NCBI GenBank assembly: GCA_011525945.1
Contig: WYBJ01000321.1
Location: 1 to 39,992, forward strand
Source of the DNA: Burkholderiaceae bacterium
GTDB taxonomy: Bacteria > Pseudomonadota > Gammaproteobacteria > Burkholderiales > WYBJ01
Length of the DNA: 39,992 nucleotides
Reading direction: 5' to 3'
Shown: positions 1-8,956 of the stretch, in pieces
Layout: every line of letters begins with the position of its first letter
Position numbering within the stretch: the first letter of the stretch is position 1
Translations under genes and position numbers: made by a program
Notes under the pieces: generated by a model
What the model was told of the DNA's origin: nothing
What the model saw: only the letters and a program-made list of their open reading frames with translations
The model's database searches: none

Positions 1-793
1 CTCCGTCGAGGACTGGAAGGGCTACGTCGTGCGCGAACCGGGCATCGGCGAGGCCGCGAAGCTCGAGAACTACATCGAGGTGATCTGCCGCCTCTACCGC
101 AAGGACGCGGCGATCCAGGGCGCGACCGGGCTCGTGCACGCGGTGGCGGAGAACGAGAAAGAGAGAATCGCGATCTCGGTCGGGCCGCTCTCGGGGCGCG
201 TCACGGCCAAGCAGATCAACGACGCCGTCCAGGACGCGCTCGCCTCGGGCATCCTCGAGGTGCACGTGCTCGGCTGGGCGTTCGAGGCGAACGTCGGCGA
301 GGTGAAGTCGGCGCTGGAGAAGCGCGGCAAGGTCAAGGTCGAGCTGATCATGATCCGCCCGGACACCCTCGCCGAGGGGCTCAAGGCGACGCAGCCGGAG
401 ATGCTCTTCTCGCCGCTCGCGCTGCCGGACATCGAGGTCGCGGTCGCGAAGAACGGCAAGGAGAAGCAGCTTCGCGTCACGCTCAACGGCGTGGCGCTTT
501 TCGACCGCAAGCGCCGCACCACCGAGTACAAGGCGGCCGACTCGGGCTACGTCTCGGCCTGGTACCTCGACGAGGACTACGACGGCGACTGCTTCGTCGA
601 CTGCCAGATGTTCTTCGACTTCAAGAAGACGCCGAACATCAAGGCTGCGCTCAAGTCCGAGGTGGACCCGGAGGAGTACACCTTGAAGCTCGTCTCGGAG
701 CCCTTCCCCGTGCGCGGCTACAAGCGCGTCGCGGTGAAGGTGGTGGACGTGTACGGCAACGAGTCGGTCGTGGTCAAGGAGCTCGCAGCGTGA
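1..793 (+). CDS. Type III-like DNA methyltransferase (Mod), C-terminal part, truncated by window edge
   Basis: The reading frame is open from the first bases, so the gene starts left of the window; the GTG at 29 is only an internal codon. About 263 residues of the C-terminal part are visible. The catalytic motifs of an N6-adenine methyltransferase (DPPY, FxGxG) are not in this piece. The call rests on the overall look of this C-terminal region and on the type III Res-like gene downstream, which is the normal partner of Mod. Codon use is extremely G/C-rich in third positions. The stop overlaps the next start as GTGA, indicating translational coupling in one operon. It could be another class of adenine methyltransferase associated with a helicase-nuclease. 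Confidence 0.65.
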   Translation, partial: SVEDWKGYVVREPGIGEAAKLENYIEVICRLYRKDAAIQGATGLVHAVAENEKERIAISVGPLSGRVTAKQINDAVQDALASGILEVHVLGWAFEANVGEVKSALEKRGKVKVELIMIRPDTLAEGLKATQPEMLFSPLALPDIEVAVAKNGKEKQLRVTLNGVALFDRKRRTTEYKAADSGYVSAWYLDEDYDGDCFVDCQMFFDFKKTPNIKAALKSEVDPEEYTLKLVSEPFPVRGYKRVAVKVVDVYGNESVVVKELAA

Positions 794-1104
794 AAGTGCT
801 GCGGGACTGGCGCGGGCTCGCGATCCGCCTGACCGACGAGCGCCTCGCGCACATTCACGCGCATCCGGAAATGGCGGACCTGGACGCGGCGATCGCGCAG
901 ACCCTGGCCCACCCGCAGATCGTGGTGCAGTCCGCGAGCGACGAACAGGCGAATCTGTACTACCGGTACTATGTGGGAACGATGGTCGGAGACAAGTACC
1001 TGTGCGTGGTGGTGAAGGTCCTGCCCGCGGATGCCTTTGTGCTGACTGCCTATCTGACCGACAAGGTGAAGCAAGGAGAGCGGCTATGGCCGACAAGCGC
1101 GTGA
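790..1104 (+). CDS. Small RNase-fold (DUF4258/BECR-like) protein, putative toxin
   Basis: A 104-residue protein starting at the GTG that overlaps the stop of the methyltransferase gene. Near the N-terminus it has a HAHPE segment, then a beta-rich middle and a C-terminal strand TAYLTDKVKQG. That layout recalls the BECR (barnase/EndoU/colicin/RelE) fold group, in which a late TAY segment is common; I recognise the pattern but cannot confirm the exact family. The neighbour with an overlapping start is a DUF2283 protein, and small RNase-fold/DUF2283 pairs look like toxin-antitoxin modules. Here the pair sits between the methyltransferase and the restriction subunit. Its activity as a toxin is inference. 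Confidence 0.6.
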   Translation: MKVLRDWRGLAIRLTDERLAHIHAHPEMADLDAAIAQTLAHPQIVVQSASDEQANLYYRYYVGTMVGDKYLCVVVKVLPADAFVLTAYLTDKVKQGERLWPTSA

Positions 1105-1286
1105 AGATCTGGTTCGATCCCGAAGGGGACTATCTGGAAGTGATGTTCGATCAGCGGCCCGGATACTTTCGGGAGACCGCGAGCGACCAGGTGATGGAGA
1201 AGGTGGACGAGCAGGGCAACGTGCTCGGATTCTCGGTCATCAAGGTCAGCGCGCTGACGAAGACGCCGCTCGAAGTGGCGCTCTGA
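1086..1286 (+). CDS. DUF2283 family protein, putative antitoxin partner
   Basis: A 66-residue protein. I chose the ATG at 1086 because AAGGAG lies 7-12 bases upstream; an in-frame upstream start would lie deep in the preceding gene. The sequence shows the DUF2283 pattern: an early WFDPEGDYLEVMF strand pair, then a line about 'VMEKVDEQGNVLGFSV' and a C-terminal hydrophobic strand. It overlaps the preceding small RNase-fold gene by 19 bases, which argues for coupled expression. The function of DUF2283 is not established; an antitoxin role is inferred from the pairing. A 24-base gap separates it from the Res gene. Confidence 0.75.
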   Translation: MADKRVKIWFDPEGDYLEVMFDQRPGYFRETASDQVMEKVDEQGNVLGFSVIKVSALTKTPLEVAL

Positions 1287-1310
1287 CGCAGCCAGGCTCC
1301 CGGAGCCGCA

Positions 1311-4300
1311 ATGGCCTACGTCGTCGACCGCGTCGTCATCTGCGACGCCTTCCGCGAGCCGGACGCGCACTACGAGCTGCTCGCCGGCGGGCGCTCGAAG
1401 CGTGTCGCGACACGTCGGCCGTCCATGCGCTTCCTCGCCTCGGCTGCGGATGTCAGGGGTGGCATCGCCGGCGTTGTCGGCAGGGAGGCGGGACTCTTCG
1501 ACGACCTCTCGGCCTCCGCCGCAGAGAGAAACGAGTTCGTCAACCAGCTCCGCGACGAGGTGCGCGCGTGGCGCGAGGCCGGCTGGCCGGGCACGGCGGT
1601 CGTCACGCGCAGGCTACTCGAGTGGTGGTTCGAGCGCGACGAGGAGCGCCGCGCTACGGCCAAGCGCTTCTTCTTCTGCCAGCAGGAGGCGGTCGAGACG
1701 GTCATTTACCTCTACGAGGCGCAGAACCGCCGCAAGATGCCCGAGACCGGCGACCTCTTACGCTACGCGCTCAAGCTCGCCACCGGCACCGGCAAGACGG
1801 TGGTGATGGCGCTCTTCGTCACCTGGGCGACGCTGCACAAGCGCAAGGTGAGCGGCTCGTCGCTCGCGGCGAACTTCCTCGTGCTGGTGCCGAACTTGAC
1901 CGTGCGCGACCGCGTCAGCGGTCAGCCGCGCGGCGACGGGCTCGACCCCACCGGGGAGCACAACCTCTACGACGCCTTCGAGATGGTTCCGCCCGAGTAC
2001 CGGGAGGAGTTCCACCCGAACGTGCTGGTGCGCAACTGGCAGGGCATCCCGCTCGAAGCGAAGCGCGAGGACTGGATCGGCGAGGGCGAGGTGCCGCTCG
2101 AGGAAGGGCGGTTCATCCCGCAAGCTGTTCTGCGAGCGATGCAGCGCCGCGCGAAGCAGGACCCGAACGCGCCGATCCGGCGGCTCCTCGGCGGCTGGCG
2201 CGACGTCGTCGTGATCAACGACGAGGCGCACCACGTCTACGGCGAGAAGCGCGGCCGGAAGGGCGACGAGGCCGAGCACATCAAATGGAGCAAGATCCTC
2301 GAACGCATCGGCAAGGCCGCGCGCGTGAGCCTGGTGATCGACCTCTCGGCGACCCCCTGGTACGGCTCGGGGTCGCCCAAGCCGGAGGGGACGCTGTTCG
2401 AGTGGCTGGTCTCGGACTTCTCGGTGTACGACGCGTTCGAGTCGGGGCTGGTGAAAGTCGTGCGGCTGCCCGACCCCGACGAGCACGGGCGCGTGTACCT
2501 CGACCTGTGGGATCTCGTGAAGGGGGCAAGGACCAGGGAGGAGTACCTGCGCTCGTGCAAGGGTGCCATCGCGAGCATCTATTCTTCATGGAAGAAGGAC
2601 CACGACGAGTGGTCCAGCTCATTCGAGTTCGCGCGCGGGCCGGCGCCGGTGCTCCTGTGCGTCACCAGCGACGCCACGCGGGCCGGATGGGTGTTCGAGC
2701 ACCTGACGCGCGAGTACGCGCTGCTGCGCAACCCGGATGACGAGGATCGATCGCGCTGGGTGACGATCCCGATCGACTCCAAGGTTTTCGACGCCGACAA
2801 GGGCAACGAGGCCGTGCTGCGCGAGATGGTGAGTACCGTCGGCTCCAAGGGGATGCCCGGAGAGCACGTGCGCGCCATCGTCAGCGTGAACATGCTCTCC
2901 GAAGGCTGGGACGTGAAGAGCGTGACGCACATCCTCGGGCTGCGTGCCTTTGGCTCGCCACTTCTCACCGAGCAGATCATCGGGCGGGGCTTAAGGCGCA
3001 CGAACTACGACGTGCTGAACCAGCCGCTCGCGGAGCGGCCCGAGGGGAGCGAGGAGACGGTGGACGCCTTCGGCATCCCCTTCGTCGGCTTCCCCGTCGA
3101 GAAGCGCAAGCGGCCGAAGACCGGCGAGTGGGGGCAGAAGCCCATCTGGATCGAGGCGGACCCGAAGAAGGCGAAGTACCGGGTGACCGTGCCGAACGTG
3201 CGCTCGTGGGCGGTGGGCGTGACGGAGTCGCTGGCGGACCTGATTCGCGTGGAGGACCTGCCGCAGATCCGGCTCAACCCGAAAGAGACCCCGCCCGACG
3301 TGCACGTGCGCCCGGTCGTAGGCGGGGCGCCCGAGGCGGTGATGACCTTGGAGGAGGTGCGCAAGGAGTGGCCGGTGCTCCGAACCGCTTTCCTGATGGC
3401 CGAGGAGCTGTATCAGGAGACGAATCCGGGTTCGGCCGGCGACCTCGGCATCGGGCCGACGTTCGATGAACTGCTCGATGTCTCGCGCCGCTTCCTCGAA
3501 TCGCGCGTGGTGGCGCTGGAAGCCGGTGGCCTCCGGAGCGACGTGCGCGACGTGGGTATCTACTTCTGGCGGCGGCAGGCGCTCGACGCGCTCGACACGG
3601 CGATTCGCGGTGCGGGAGCGGCCGGCGTCGAGGCGGTGCCGATCCTCGGTAACCCGGAGTGGCTGGATTCGACCAATCTGCGGCGCTTTCAGTGGACCGG
3701 CGCGGTCGCCGACGGGAAGCGCTGCCACACGAACAAGGTGCCGTGCCACACCGACCTGGAGAAGCGCTTCGCGGACTTCCTCGACGGCGCGAAGGACGTG
3801 GTGCGCTACTTCAAGAACGAGCGGCTCGGCTTCTCGGTGACGTACTACGAGAGCAACCGTCCGCGGCAGTACTACCCCGATTTCATCATTTCCGCCCTCG
3901 ACAAGGACGGGCGAGAAGTGATGTGGCTGGCGGAGACCAAGGGCGAGGTCCGCCCCAATACTGCGCTCAAGAGCGAGGCGGCGCGGCTGTGGTGCGAGAA
4001 GATGAGCGGCACCAAGTACGGCCAGTGGCGCTATCTGTTCGTCCAGCAGAGGAAGCTGGATGCGGCGCTGGCGTCTGGGGCCAGCTCACTGGCGGAGCTT
4101 GCGGATGCACTGGTGCGCGCACGGCCGGAGCCCCAACTCCGACTCGTCGCGCTCGACGACGCGAAAGCGAAGCGCGAAGCCTTCAAGACGCTGCTGCCAC
4201 TCTACAGCCTCAAGGCCGCAGCCGGTTATTTCGGAAATGGGGAGACAGTGGAACCGGAGGCATGGGTCAGCGCGGATGGGGTACGCATCGACGATCGGAT

Positions 4301-4637
4301 GTTCGTCTGCCGCGCGGTGGGTCGATCCATGGAGCCAATCATTCGCGATGGGGACTACGTCGTGTTTCGAGCCGACCCGGGCGGTTCGCGCAACGGACTC
4401 ATTGTGCTGGCGCAGTACCGCGGTGAGGCAGATCCCGATACCGGCGGGTCGTTCACCGTCAAGCGCTACACGTCGGAGAAGCGTTCCACAAAGGACGGAG
4501 ACTGGCAGAACAGCCGGATCATTCTTTCGCCAGTCAATCGAGAGTATCGGCCGATCGTACTTGGCGAGGAGGACGCCACGGATGTGAAGGTACTCGCCCA
4601 TTTCATTACCGTCCTTCGCGAAGCGGAGCAGGGATGA
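1311..4637 (+). CDS. res: Type III restriction (Res) helicase-endonuclease with C-terminal LexA/S24-like domain
   Basis: 1108 residues. The ATG at 1311 is preceded by GGAG. The SF2 translocase core shows Walker A GTGKT (K162), DEAH box D304-H307, SATPW near 346 and the GRGLRR motif VI near 557. A PD-(D/E)XK nuclease follows, with P856-D857 and E875-T-K877, as in type III Res subunits, which cut DNA after translocation together with Mod. Beyond residue about 980 is an extra domain: GRSMEPIIRDGDYVVF with Ser1006, and VKRY with Lys1051. This matches the Ser-Lys catalytic region of LexA/UmuD (peptidase S24). Typical Res proteins end at the nuclease. The next gene overlaps by ATGA. Third-position G/C drops visibly in the S24 part. 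Protease activity is inferred from the dyad only. Confidence 0.85.
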   Translation: MAYVVDRVVICDAFREPDAHYELLAGGRSKRVATRRPSMRFLASAADVRGGIAGVVGREAGLFDDLSASAAERNEFVNQLRDEVRAWREAGWPGTAVVTRRLLEWWFERDEERRATAKRFFFCQQEAVETVIYLYEAQNRRKMPETGDLLRYALKLATGTGKTVVMALFVTWATLHKRKVSGSSLAANFLVLVPNLTVRDRVSGQPRGDGLDPTGEHNLYDAFEMVPPEYREEFHPNVLVRNWQGIPLEAKREDWIGEGEVPLEEGRFIPQAVLRAMQRRAKQDPNAPIRRLLGGWRDVVVINDEAHHVYGEKRGRKGDEAEHIKWSKILERIGKAARVSLVIDLSATPWYGSGSPKPEGTLFEWLVSDFSVYDAFESGLVKVVRLPDPDEHGRVYLDLWDLVKGARTREEYLRSCKGAIASIYSSWKKDHDEWSSSFEFARGPAPVLLCVTSDATRAGWVFEHLTREYALLRNPDDEDRSRWVTIPIDSKVFDADKGNEAVLREMVSTVGSKGMPGEHVRAIVSVNMLSEGWDVKSVTHILGLRAFGSPLLTEQIIGRGLRRTNYDVLNQPLAERPEGSEETVDAFGIPFVGFPVEKRKRPKTGEWGQKPIWIEADPKKAKYRVTVPNVRSWAVGVTESLADLIRVEDLPQIRLNPKETPPDVHVRPVVGGAPEAVMTLEEVRKEWPVLRTAFLMAEELYQETNPGSAGDLGIGPTFDELLDVSRRFLESRVVALEAGGLRSDVRDVGIYFWRRQALDALDTAIRGAGAAGVEAVPILGNPEWLDSTNLRRFQWTGAVADGKRCHTNKVPCHTDLEKRFADFLDGAKDVVRYFKNERLGFSVTYYESNRPRQYYPDFIISALDKDGREVMWLAETKGEVRPNTALKSEAARLWCEKMSGTKYGQWRYLFVQQRKLDAALASGASSLAELADALVRARPEPQLRLVALDDAKAKREAFKTLLPLYSLKAAAGYFGNGETVEPEAWVSADGVRIDDRMFVCRAVGRSMEPIIRDGDYVVFRADPGGSRNGLIVLAQYRGEADPDTGGSFTVKRYTSEKRSTKDGDWQNSRIILSPVNREYRPIVLGEEDATDVKVLAHFITVLREAEQG

Positions 4638-7600
4638 ACCAGCTGGCCGGGTATCGCGGCAGGGAGATTCCCTGGCTTCCTGTCGTCCGCTTCCATAAGG
4701 AAGTGGTCGCTCGCGCTGAGGAAGGCTTCTTTTCGCTGAACGGCCGCGACGATCAGTCGGACCGATGGACGAGCCTGGCGGGATTCTCTCCGCCTGACCT
4801 CGCCGGCCCATGGACGATCCCCGTGAAGTCGCTCGTCAGCCGGGCGTTCCGACTGGCGCTTGAGCAGAACCAGCACGAAACGCTTTTCCTCGGTGGCCCG
4901 TGCTATCTCGGGTGGAGCCGGCCACGACAGGGCGGGGACTGGGTTCCGAATTGGCGCCCCTTGCTCTACAGGGAAGTAGCAGTGGTGAGCGATGGCGACC
5001 GGATCGAAATCGTGCCACAGCAGGGCAGCTGGAATCTCACGCCGCTACTCTATGGTGTCCTCGACCGGATGGAAGTGCTGGCGGATTCTCCTATCGACAC
5101 CCTCCCCGCTACCCTTGTCGAGGTCGCGTCCACCGGGAACCCGGCACGGCCGATTGGCGAGCGCGTCCTCGAGGCTTTGTTCAGCAAGGTGCCGGGGGTA
5201 GAAGGCGAGTTTACAAGGCAGGCGCGTGACGACACGTTCCGTGTGGCGCCAACGCCATGGGTCCTCTTCGCCCCGACGGGTAGTTTCTCGGCACTGACGC
5301 GGCACCTGATGCGCGACTACGTGCGCATGGAGTCGCTCGTCAGCGGTGACGGCGCAAACATCGGCGGCCTCCGTCTCCTTGAGGACAACCCCGCAACCGA
5401 GAGCGATCGACAGGCCGAGGTACTTCCGGTCATACCGCTGAACCCCTCGCAGCGAACTGCCGTCGAGACGATACTCTACGGTCGTCCGTTGACGGTGATC
5501 AGTGGCCCACCGGGGACTGGCAAGAGCCAGGTGGTTGTGGCATTGCTCCTCAATGCTTGGGCACAAGGCCGCACTGTCCTCTTCGCGAGCAACAATAACA
5601 AGGCGGTGGATGTCGTTCGAGAACGGGTAGAACGGTTCGAGTCCGAATTCCCGATCGCTGTGCGTGCCGGTGCGCTGCAAAAGCAAAACATTCAGGATGT
5701 GCTTCGCCGGACTCTCAACATGGCGGGAGCCGCTGCTCGCAAGGAACGCGGCGGCCGTGGCGGCGCGGACGTTCAGCGCAAGCGCGAGCAGCTTCAGCAC
5801 TCCCGCGCGGACCTCGCCTCGGCACTTGACTCCGGCCTACCGCAGCGAATCGACGAATCGCTGAGAACGGCACTCCGTGCGTACGGCGAGTATCGAACGA
5901 CGCTCGCCGAAATGGCGGCGGCTGAGCAGGCGCTCAAGACCGAGCAGGAGTCACTGGGCTTGGGCGGTCAAAGCCCAATTCAAATTCGCGACGCAGTCCG
6001 GGATACGAACGCCTGGCTCACGCGAATCGAGCACTACCGCGCGCTCGCCAACGAAGATCGTCAGCGCCGCGCAGAGGTCCAGGCCTCGATTTTGGACCAC
6101 GAACGTCGCCGCAATGGTGCCGTCGAAGGCGTCGGGCTCTTGGCCGCAGACGCTGGCGATTGGCGCTGGCTGCTAGTTGGCCCAAGTGTCGATCTTGCGG
6201 TCGACTGGGAACGCCGGCTCCGCGAACTGATTGGCAAACCGCTCGAGCACGACCTCGAGATCGTGGAATGGAGAAACGATTACTCCCGATGGGTAAGCGC
6301 AGCCGAAGCCGAGAAGTGGGCCGGGGAAGCAAGGGCGTTTGCAAATGCAATTGTTCAGGCCGCAGCGGAGTTGGCGCCCAAGATCGCACTTATCAACGAG
6401 CGCGCCAAGGCACTCGGCAATGGCCGGGCAAGACTAGCGGAGATGGAGATCCCGGAAACGAGCATGCTTCCAGCCGATGCCTTGAATGACTGGCTCTCGG
6501 CGTACGCGGAGCTTTCGACGCGGGAGGCAGAGCGCTGGGACTTCCTTCCCTGGTCTCAGGCCGGACGTTTGCAAGCACGATTGAAGTGCTGCGAGCGACG
6601 GGTTCGGACCGGGTTGCCACTGGCGGTGCTGAAACGCATCGGAACCCTGAACATTGAGGGCCGCCATCGACTGGCGCCTATCTTAGAGGCTTGTCGCGAT
6701 TGGCTTGCCCTTCGTATCCAATGGGAGGCGACGGCTAACCTCGTGCAGGCCGTCGAAAATACCTTCCGAACCTTTCGTTCGCGCGCGGCCATATTGAAGC
6801 TCGATCCGATACCTACTGAGCACGACCCCGCGCACTGGCGCCCAGTGTTTCTGCAGTGCGAGCAGCTCGCCGGTGTTGCAGACCGGGCAGCCGCAGCCTG
6901 GCGCCGTCGGATGGCCAAGGAAGAGACGGAGGGTGCGCTGCGGGTGATCGCGAAGGAATGGTCTGCGCTTGCAAGCGGAATTCCGGTGCGCGAAGCGTGG
7001 CGACGTGGCCAGGGCAAGGCATTCGATGAGGCATTGCGTGGTCTTGCGAACCTACCGGATGTGGATACACTCGGCCGCGCACGCGCCGCGCTGTATGCAG
7101 GATCACTGTCGCGGCTGATTGAAGCCTGGAAAACTGCGTTCGAACACGAAAGTGCGGGGGCCGCTCTGCGTGCAACATTGCTGAACCTCCCGGACCTCGC
7201 GGATCGTGCCCGCGCGTGGTGGGCTGAACGGCCGGACGCCGCGTTCGTCCTGACGAATGGGACAAGTACGGAGTGGCCAGACCTTGCGGCTGCACATCGA
7301 TCAGTTGGCGATGTAGCAGCATGGCTCGGCCGTTGGAACGATTTTGTAGGGAAGACGCGGCCTGCGGCGGAGACCAAAGCTGCAACGGAAATCAAGTGGG
7401 CATTGGACCGGCTTCAGCAGGCGGTAGCCATCTTGCCCGCGGGACCCGACCGGGACAAGGCGGTCGCACTATGCGATGCGGTGCGATTGAAGCCCAGCCT
7501 AGATTGGCCCGCCGCTGATCTGAGCGCGTGCTTTGCCGCATTTAGTCCCGAGCGCATCCGCGCTCGAATCGAGCGGATAGAAGCGGACCTTGAAAGAAGT

Positions 7601-8956
7601 TCATTTGACGATGCGAAGGCTCGGTGGCTGACGCGCTTGGCCGAGGACACGGAAGCCGTGCGTGCTGTCGATGCCTTGGAGAAAGGTCTCCGCCAGTACC
7701 GTAACGAAGTGGCCGAGAAACTGTACGAGACGTTTCGGACTGCGCTCAGGGCTGTGCCGATCTGGATCACTACCGCACAGGCGGCGCAGGCGATACCGCT
7801 TGAGCCGGAGCTCTTCGACATCGTGGTCATTGACGAAGCATCGCAGTGCACCCTCACCAATCTGCTTCCCTTGATGTATCGAGGCAGAACTCTGGCTGTG
7901 ATCGGGGACGACAATCAGTTGCCCGCGATTCCGACAATACAGAGTACCGAGGAGCTCGCGCTCGCACGAAAGCACGGTATCGAGGAGCACCTTGCACTCG
8001 TGGGGCACGCGACGAATGACGTTTACAAGGCCGCATCCGAGTCGCTCCCCCGTCGCCGTGCGGACGTGGTGATGCTCACCGAACATTTCCGCAGCCACCC
8101 GCAAATCATTGGTTTCTCAAATCGCCACATCTATCAGCAACGCCTCGAGCTAAAGAAGGACCCCAATTGGGGCGCGCGCCTGCCTATTGGCAGCGGGGTC
8201 CACTCGGTGCCCGTCACAGGGACTGCGGTGCGTGGGCCGAGAGATCGCAGTTGGTGGAACAAGGCCGAGGCGGATGCGGTCATCAAGCTCATTGCCCAAC
8301 TTCGCGAAGGCAACGCGCGCGGATTGCGGATCGGTGTGGTGACGCCATTCGCGGCCCAAAAGGATCACCTTCGAGAGCGGCTGGACGAGATGCGCCTCGC
8401 TTCCGAGATTCTCGCGGACACAGCAAATGGATTTCAGGGCGACGAGCGCGATGTAATGGTCTTCAGCCCCGTCGTCGCACGAGGAATTACGACCTCGGCC
8501 AGTCGATGGGTCGAATCACCGCCGAATCTGGTCAATGTCGCCCTCACGCGTGCCCGCGAGGCGCTCTTCGTGGTCGCCGACTTCGAATACTGCTTGCAGC
8601 AGGAGGGCATCCTTCGAAAGCTTGCGCTTTACTGCAAAGACATCCAGCTACTGCGCGACACCAGCCCCGCGGAACTGGAATTGTTCAGCTGGATGGTCGT
8701 CAAGGGCTGGGAGCCCAGGATCCACCCGCGCATCGGCGACATCGAGGTCGATTTCATCATCGAGTCGCGTACAGGCGAGCGGGTAGCGATCGAGGTGGAC
8801 GGGCAGGAGTTCCATCAGGCCAAAGTCGAGCAAGACAAGGCGCGCGACGCGTTCCTCATCGGGCAAGGGTATTTCGTTGAACGGATCCTCGCGCGGGAGG
8901 TACTTGAGACGCCGTTCGACGTCGTACATCGGATTCAGCAAAGGCTGGGAATTTGA
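4634..8956 (+). CDS. SF1 (Upf1-like) helicase with C-terminal Vsr/DUF559-like nuclease
   Basis: 1440 residues, start ATG at 4634 overlapping the Res stop. An unrecognised N-terminal region of about 270 residues precedes motif I, SGPPGTGKS (K297). Motif II IDEAS (D1067-E1068) comes only after an insert of about 760 residues, largely charged and helical with coiled-coil stretches. Then follow GDDNQLPA, TEHFRSHPQII, FQGDERDV and NVALTRARE, the late SF1 motifs of the Upf1/Dna2-like group. The C-terminus carries D1373 and E1387-V-D1389-G with a following H1394, the layout of DUF559/MTES_1575, a Vsr-like PD-(D/E)XK nuclease. It is likely a DNA- or RNA-unwinding nuclease acting in defence alongside the Res protein. 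Helicase-nuclease fusions of this shape occur in several defence families. Confidence 0.8.
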   Translation: MNQLAGYRGREIPWLPVVRFHKEVVARAEEGFFSLNGRDDQSDRWTSLAGFSPPDLAGPWTIPVKSLVSRAFRLALEQNQHETLFLGGPCYLGWSRPRQGGDWVPNWRPLLYREVAVVSDGDRIEIVPQQGSWNLTPLLYGVLDRMEVLADSPIDTLPATLVEVASTGNPARPIGERVLEALFSKVPGVEGEFTRQARDDTFRVAPTPWVLFAPTGSFSALTRHLMRDYVRMESLVSGDGANIGGLRLLEDNPATESDRQAEVLPVIPLNPSQRTAVETILYGRPLTVISGPPGTGKSQVVVALLLNAWAQGRTVLFASNNNKAVDVVRERVERFESEFPIAVRAGALQKQNIQDVLRRTLNMAGAAARKERGGRGGADVQRKREQLQHSRADLASALDSGLPQRIDESLRTALRAYGEYRTTLAEMAAAEQALKTEQESLGLGGQSPIQIRDAVRDTNAWLTRIEHYRALANEDRQRRAEVQASILDHERRRNGAVEGVGLLAADAGDWRWLLVGPSVDLAVDWERRLRELIGKPLEHDLEIVEWRNDYSRWVSAAEAEKWAGEARAFANAIVQAAAELAPKIALINERAKALGNGRARLAEMEIPETSMLPADALNDWLSAYAELSTREAERWDFLPWSQAGRLQARLKCCERRVRTGLPLAVLKRIGTLNIEGRHRLAPILEACRDWLALRIQWEATANLVQAVENTFRTFRSRAAILKLDPIPTEHDPAHWRPVFLQCEQLAGVADRAAAAWRRRMAKEETEGALRVIAKEWSALASGIPVREAWRRGQGKAFDEALRGLANLPDVDTLGRARAALYAGSLSRLIEAWKTAFEHESAGAALRATLLNLPDLADRARAWWAERPDAAFVLTNGTSTEWPDLAAAHRSVGDVAAWLGRWNDFVGKTRPAAETKAATEIKWALDRLQQAVAILPAGPDRDKAVALCDAVRLKPSLDWPAADLSACFAAFSPERIRARIERIEADLERSSFDDAKARWLTRLAEDTEAVRAVDALEKGLRQYRNEVAEKLYETFRTALRAVPIWITTAQAAQAIPLEPELFDIVVIDEASQCTLTNLLPLMYRGRTLAVIGDDNQLPAIPTIQSTEELALARKHGIEEHLALVGHATNDVYKAASESLPRRRADVVMLTEHFRSHPQIIGFSNRHIYQQRLELKKDPNWGARLPIGSGVHSVPVTGTAVRGPRDRSWWNKAEADAVIKLIAQLREGNARGLRIGVVTPFAAQKDHLRERLDEMRLASEILADTANGFQGDERDVMVFSPVVARGITTSASRWVESPPNLVNVALTRAREALFVVADFEYCLQQEGILRKLALYCKDIQLLRDTSPAELELFSWMVVKGWEPRIHPRIGDIEVDFIIESRTGERVAIEVDGQEFHQAKVEQDKARDAFLIGQGYFVERILAREVLETPFDVVHRIQQRLGI

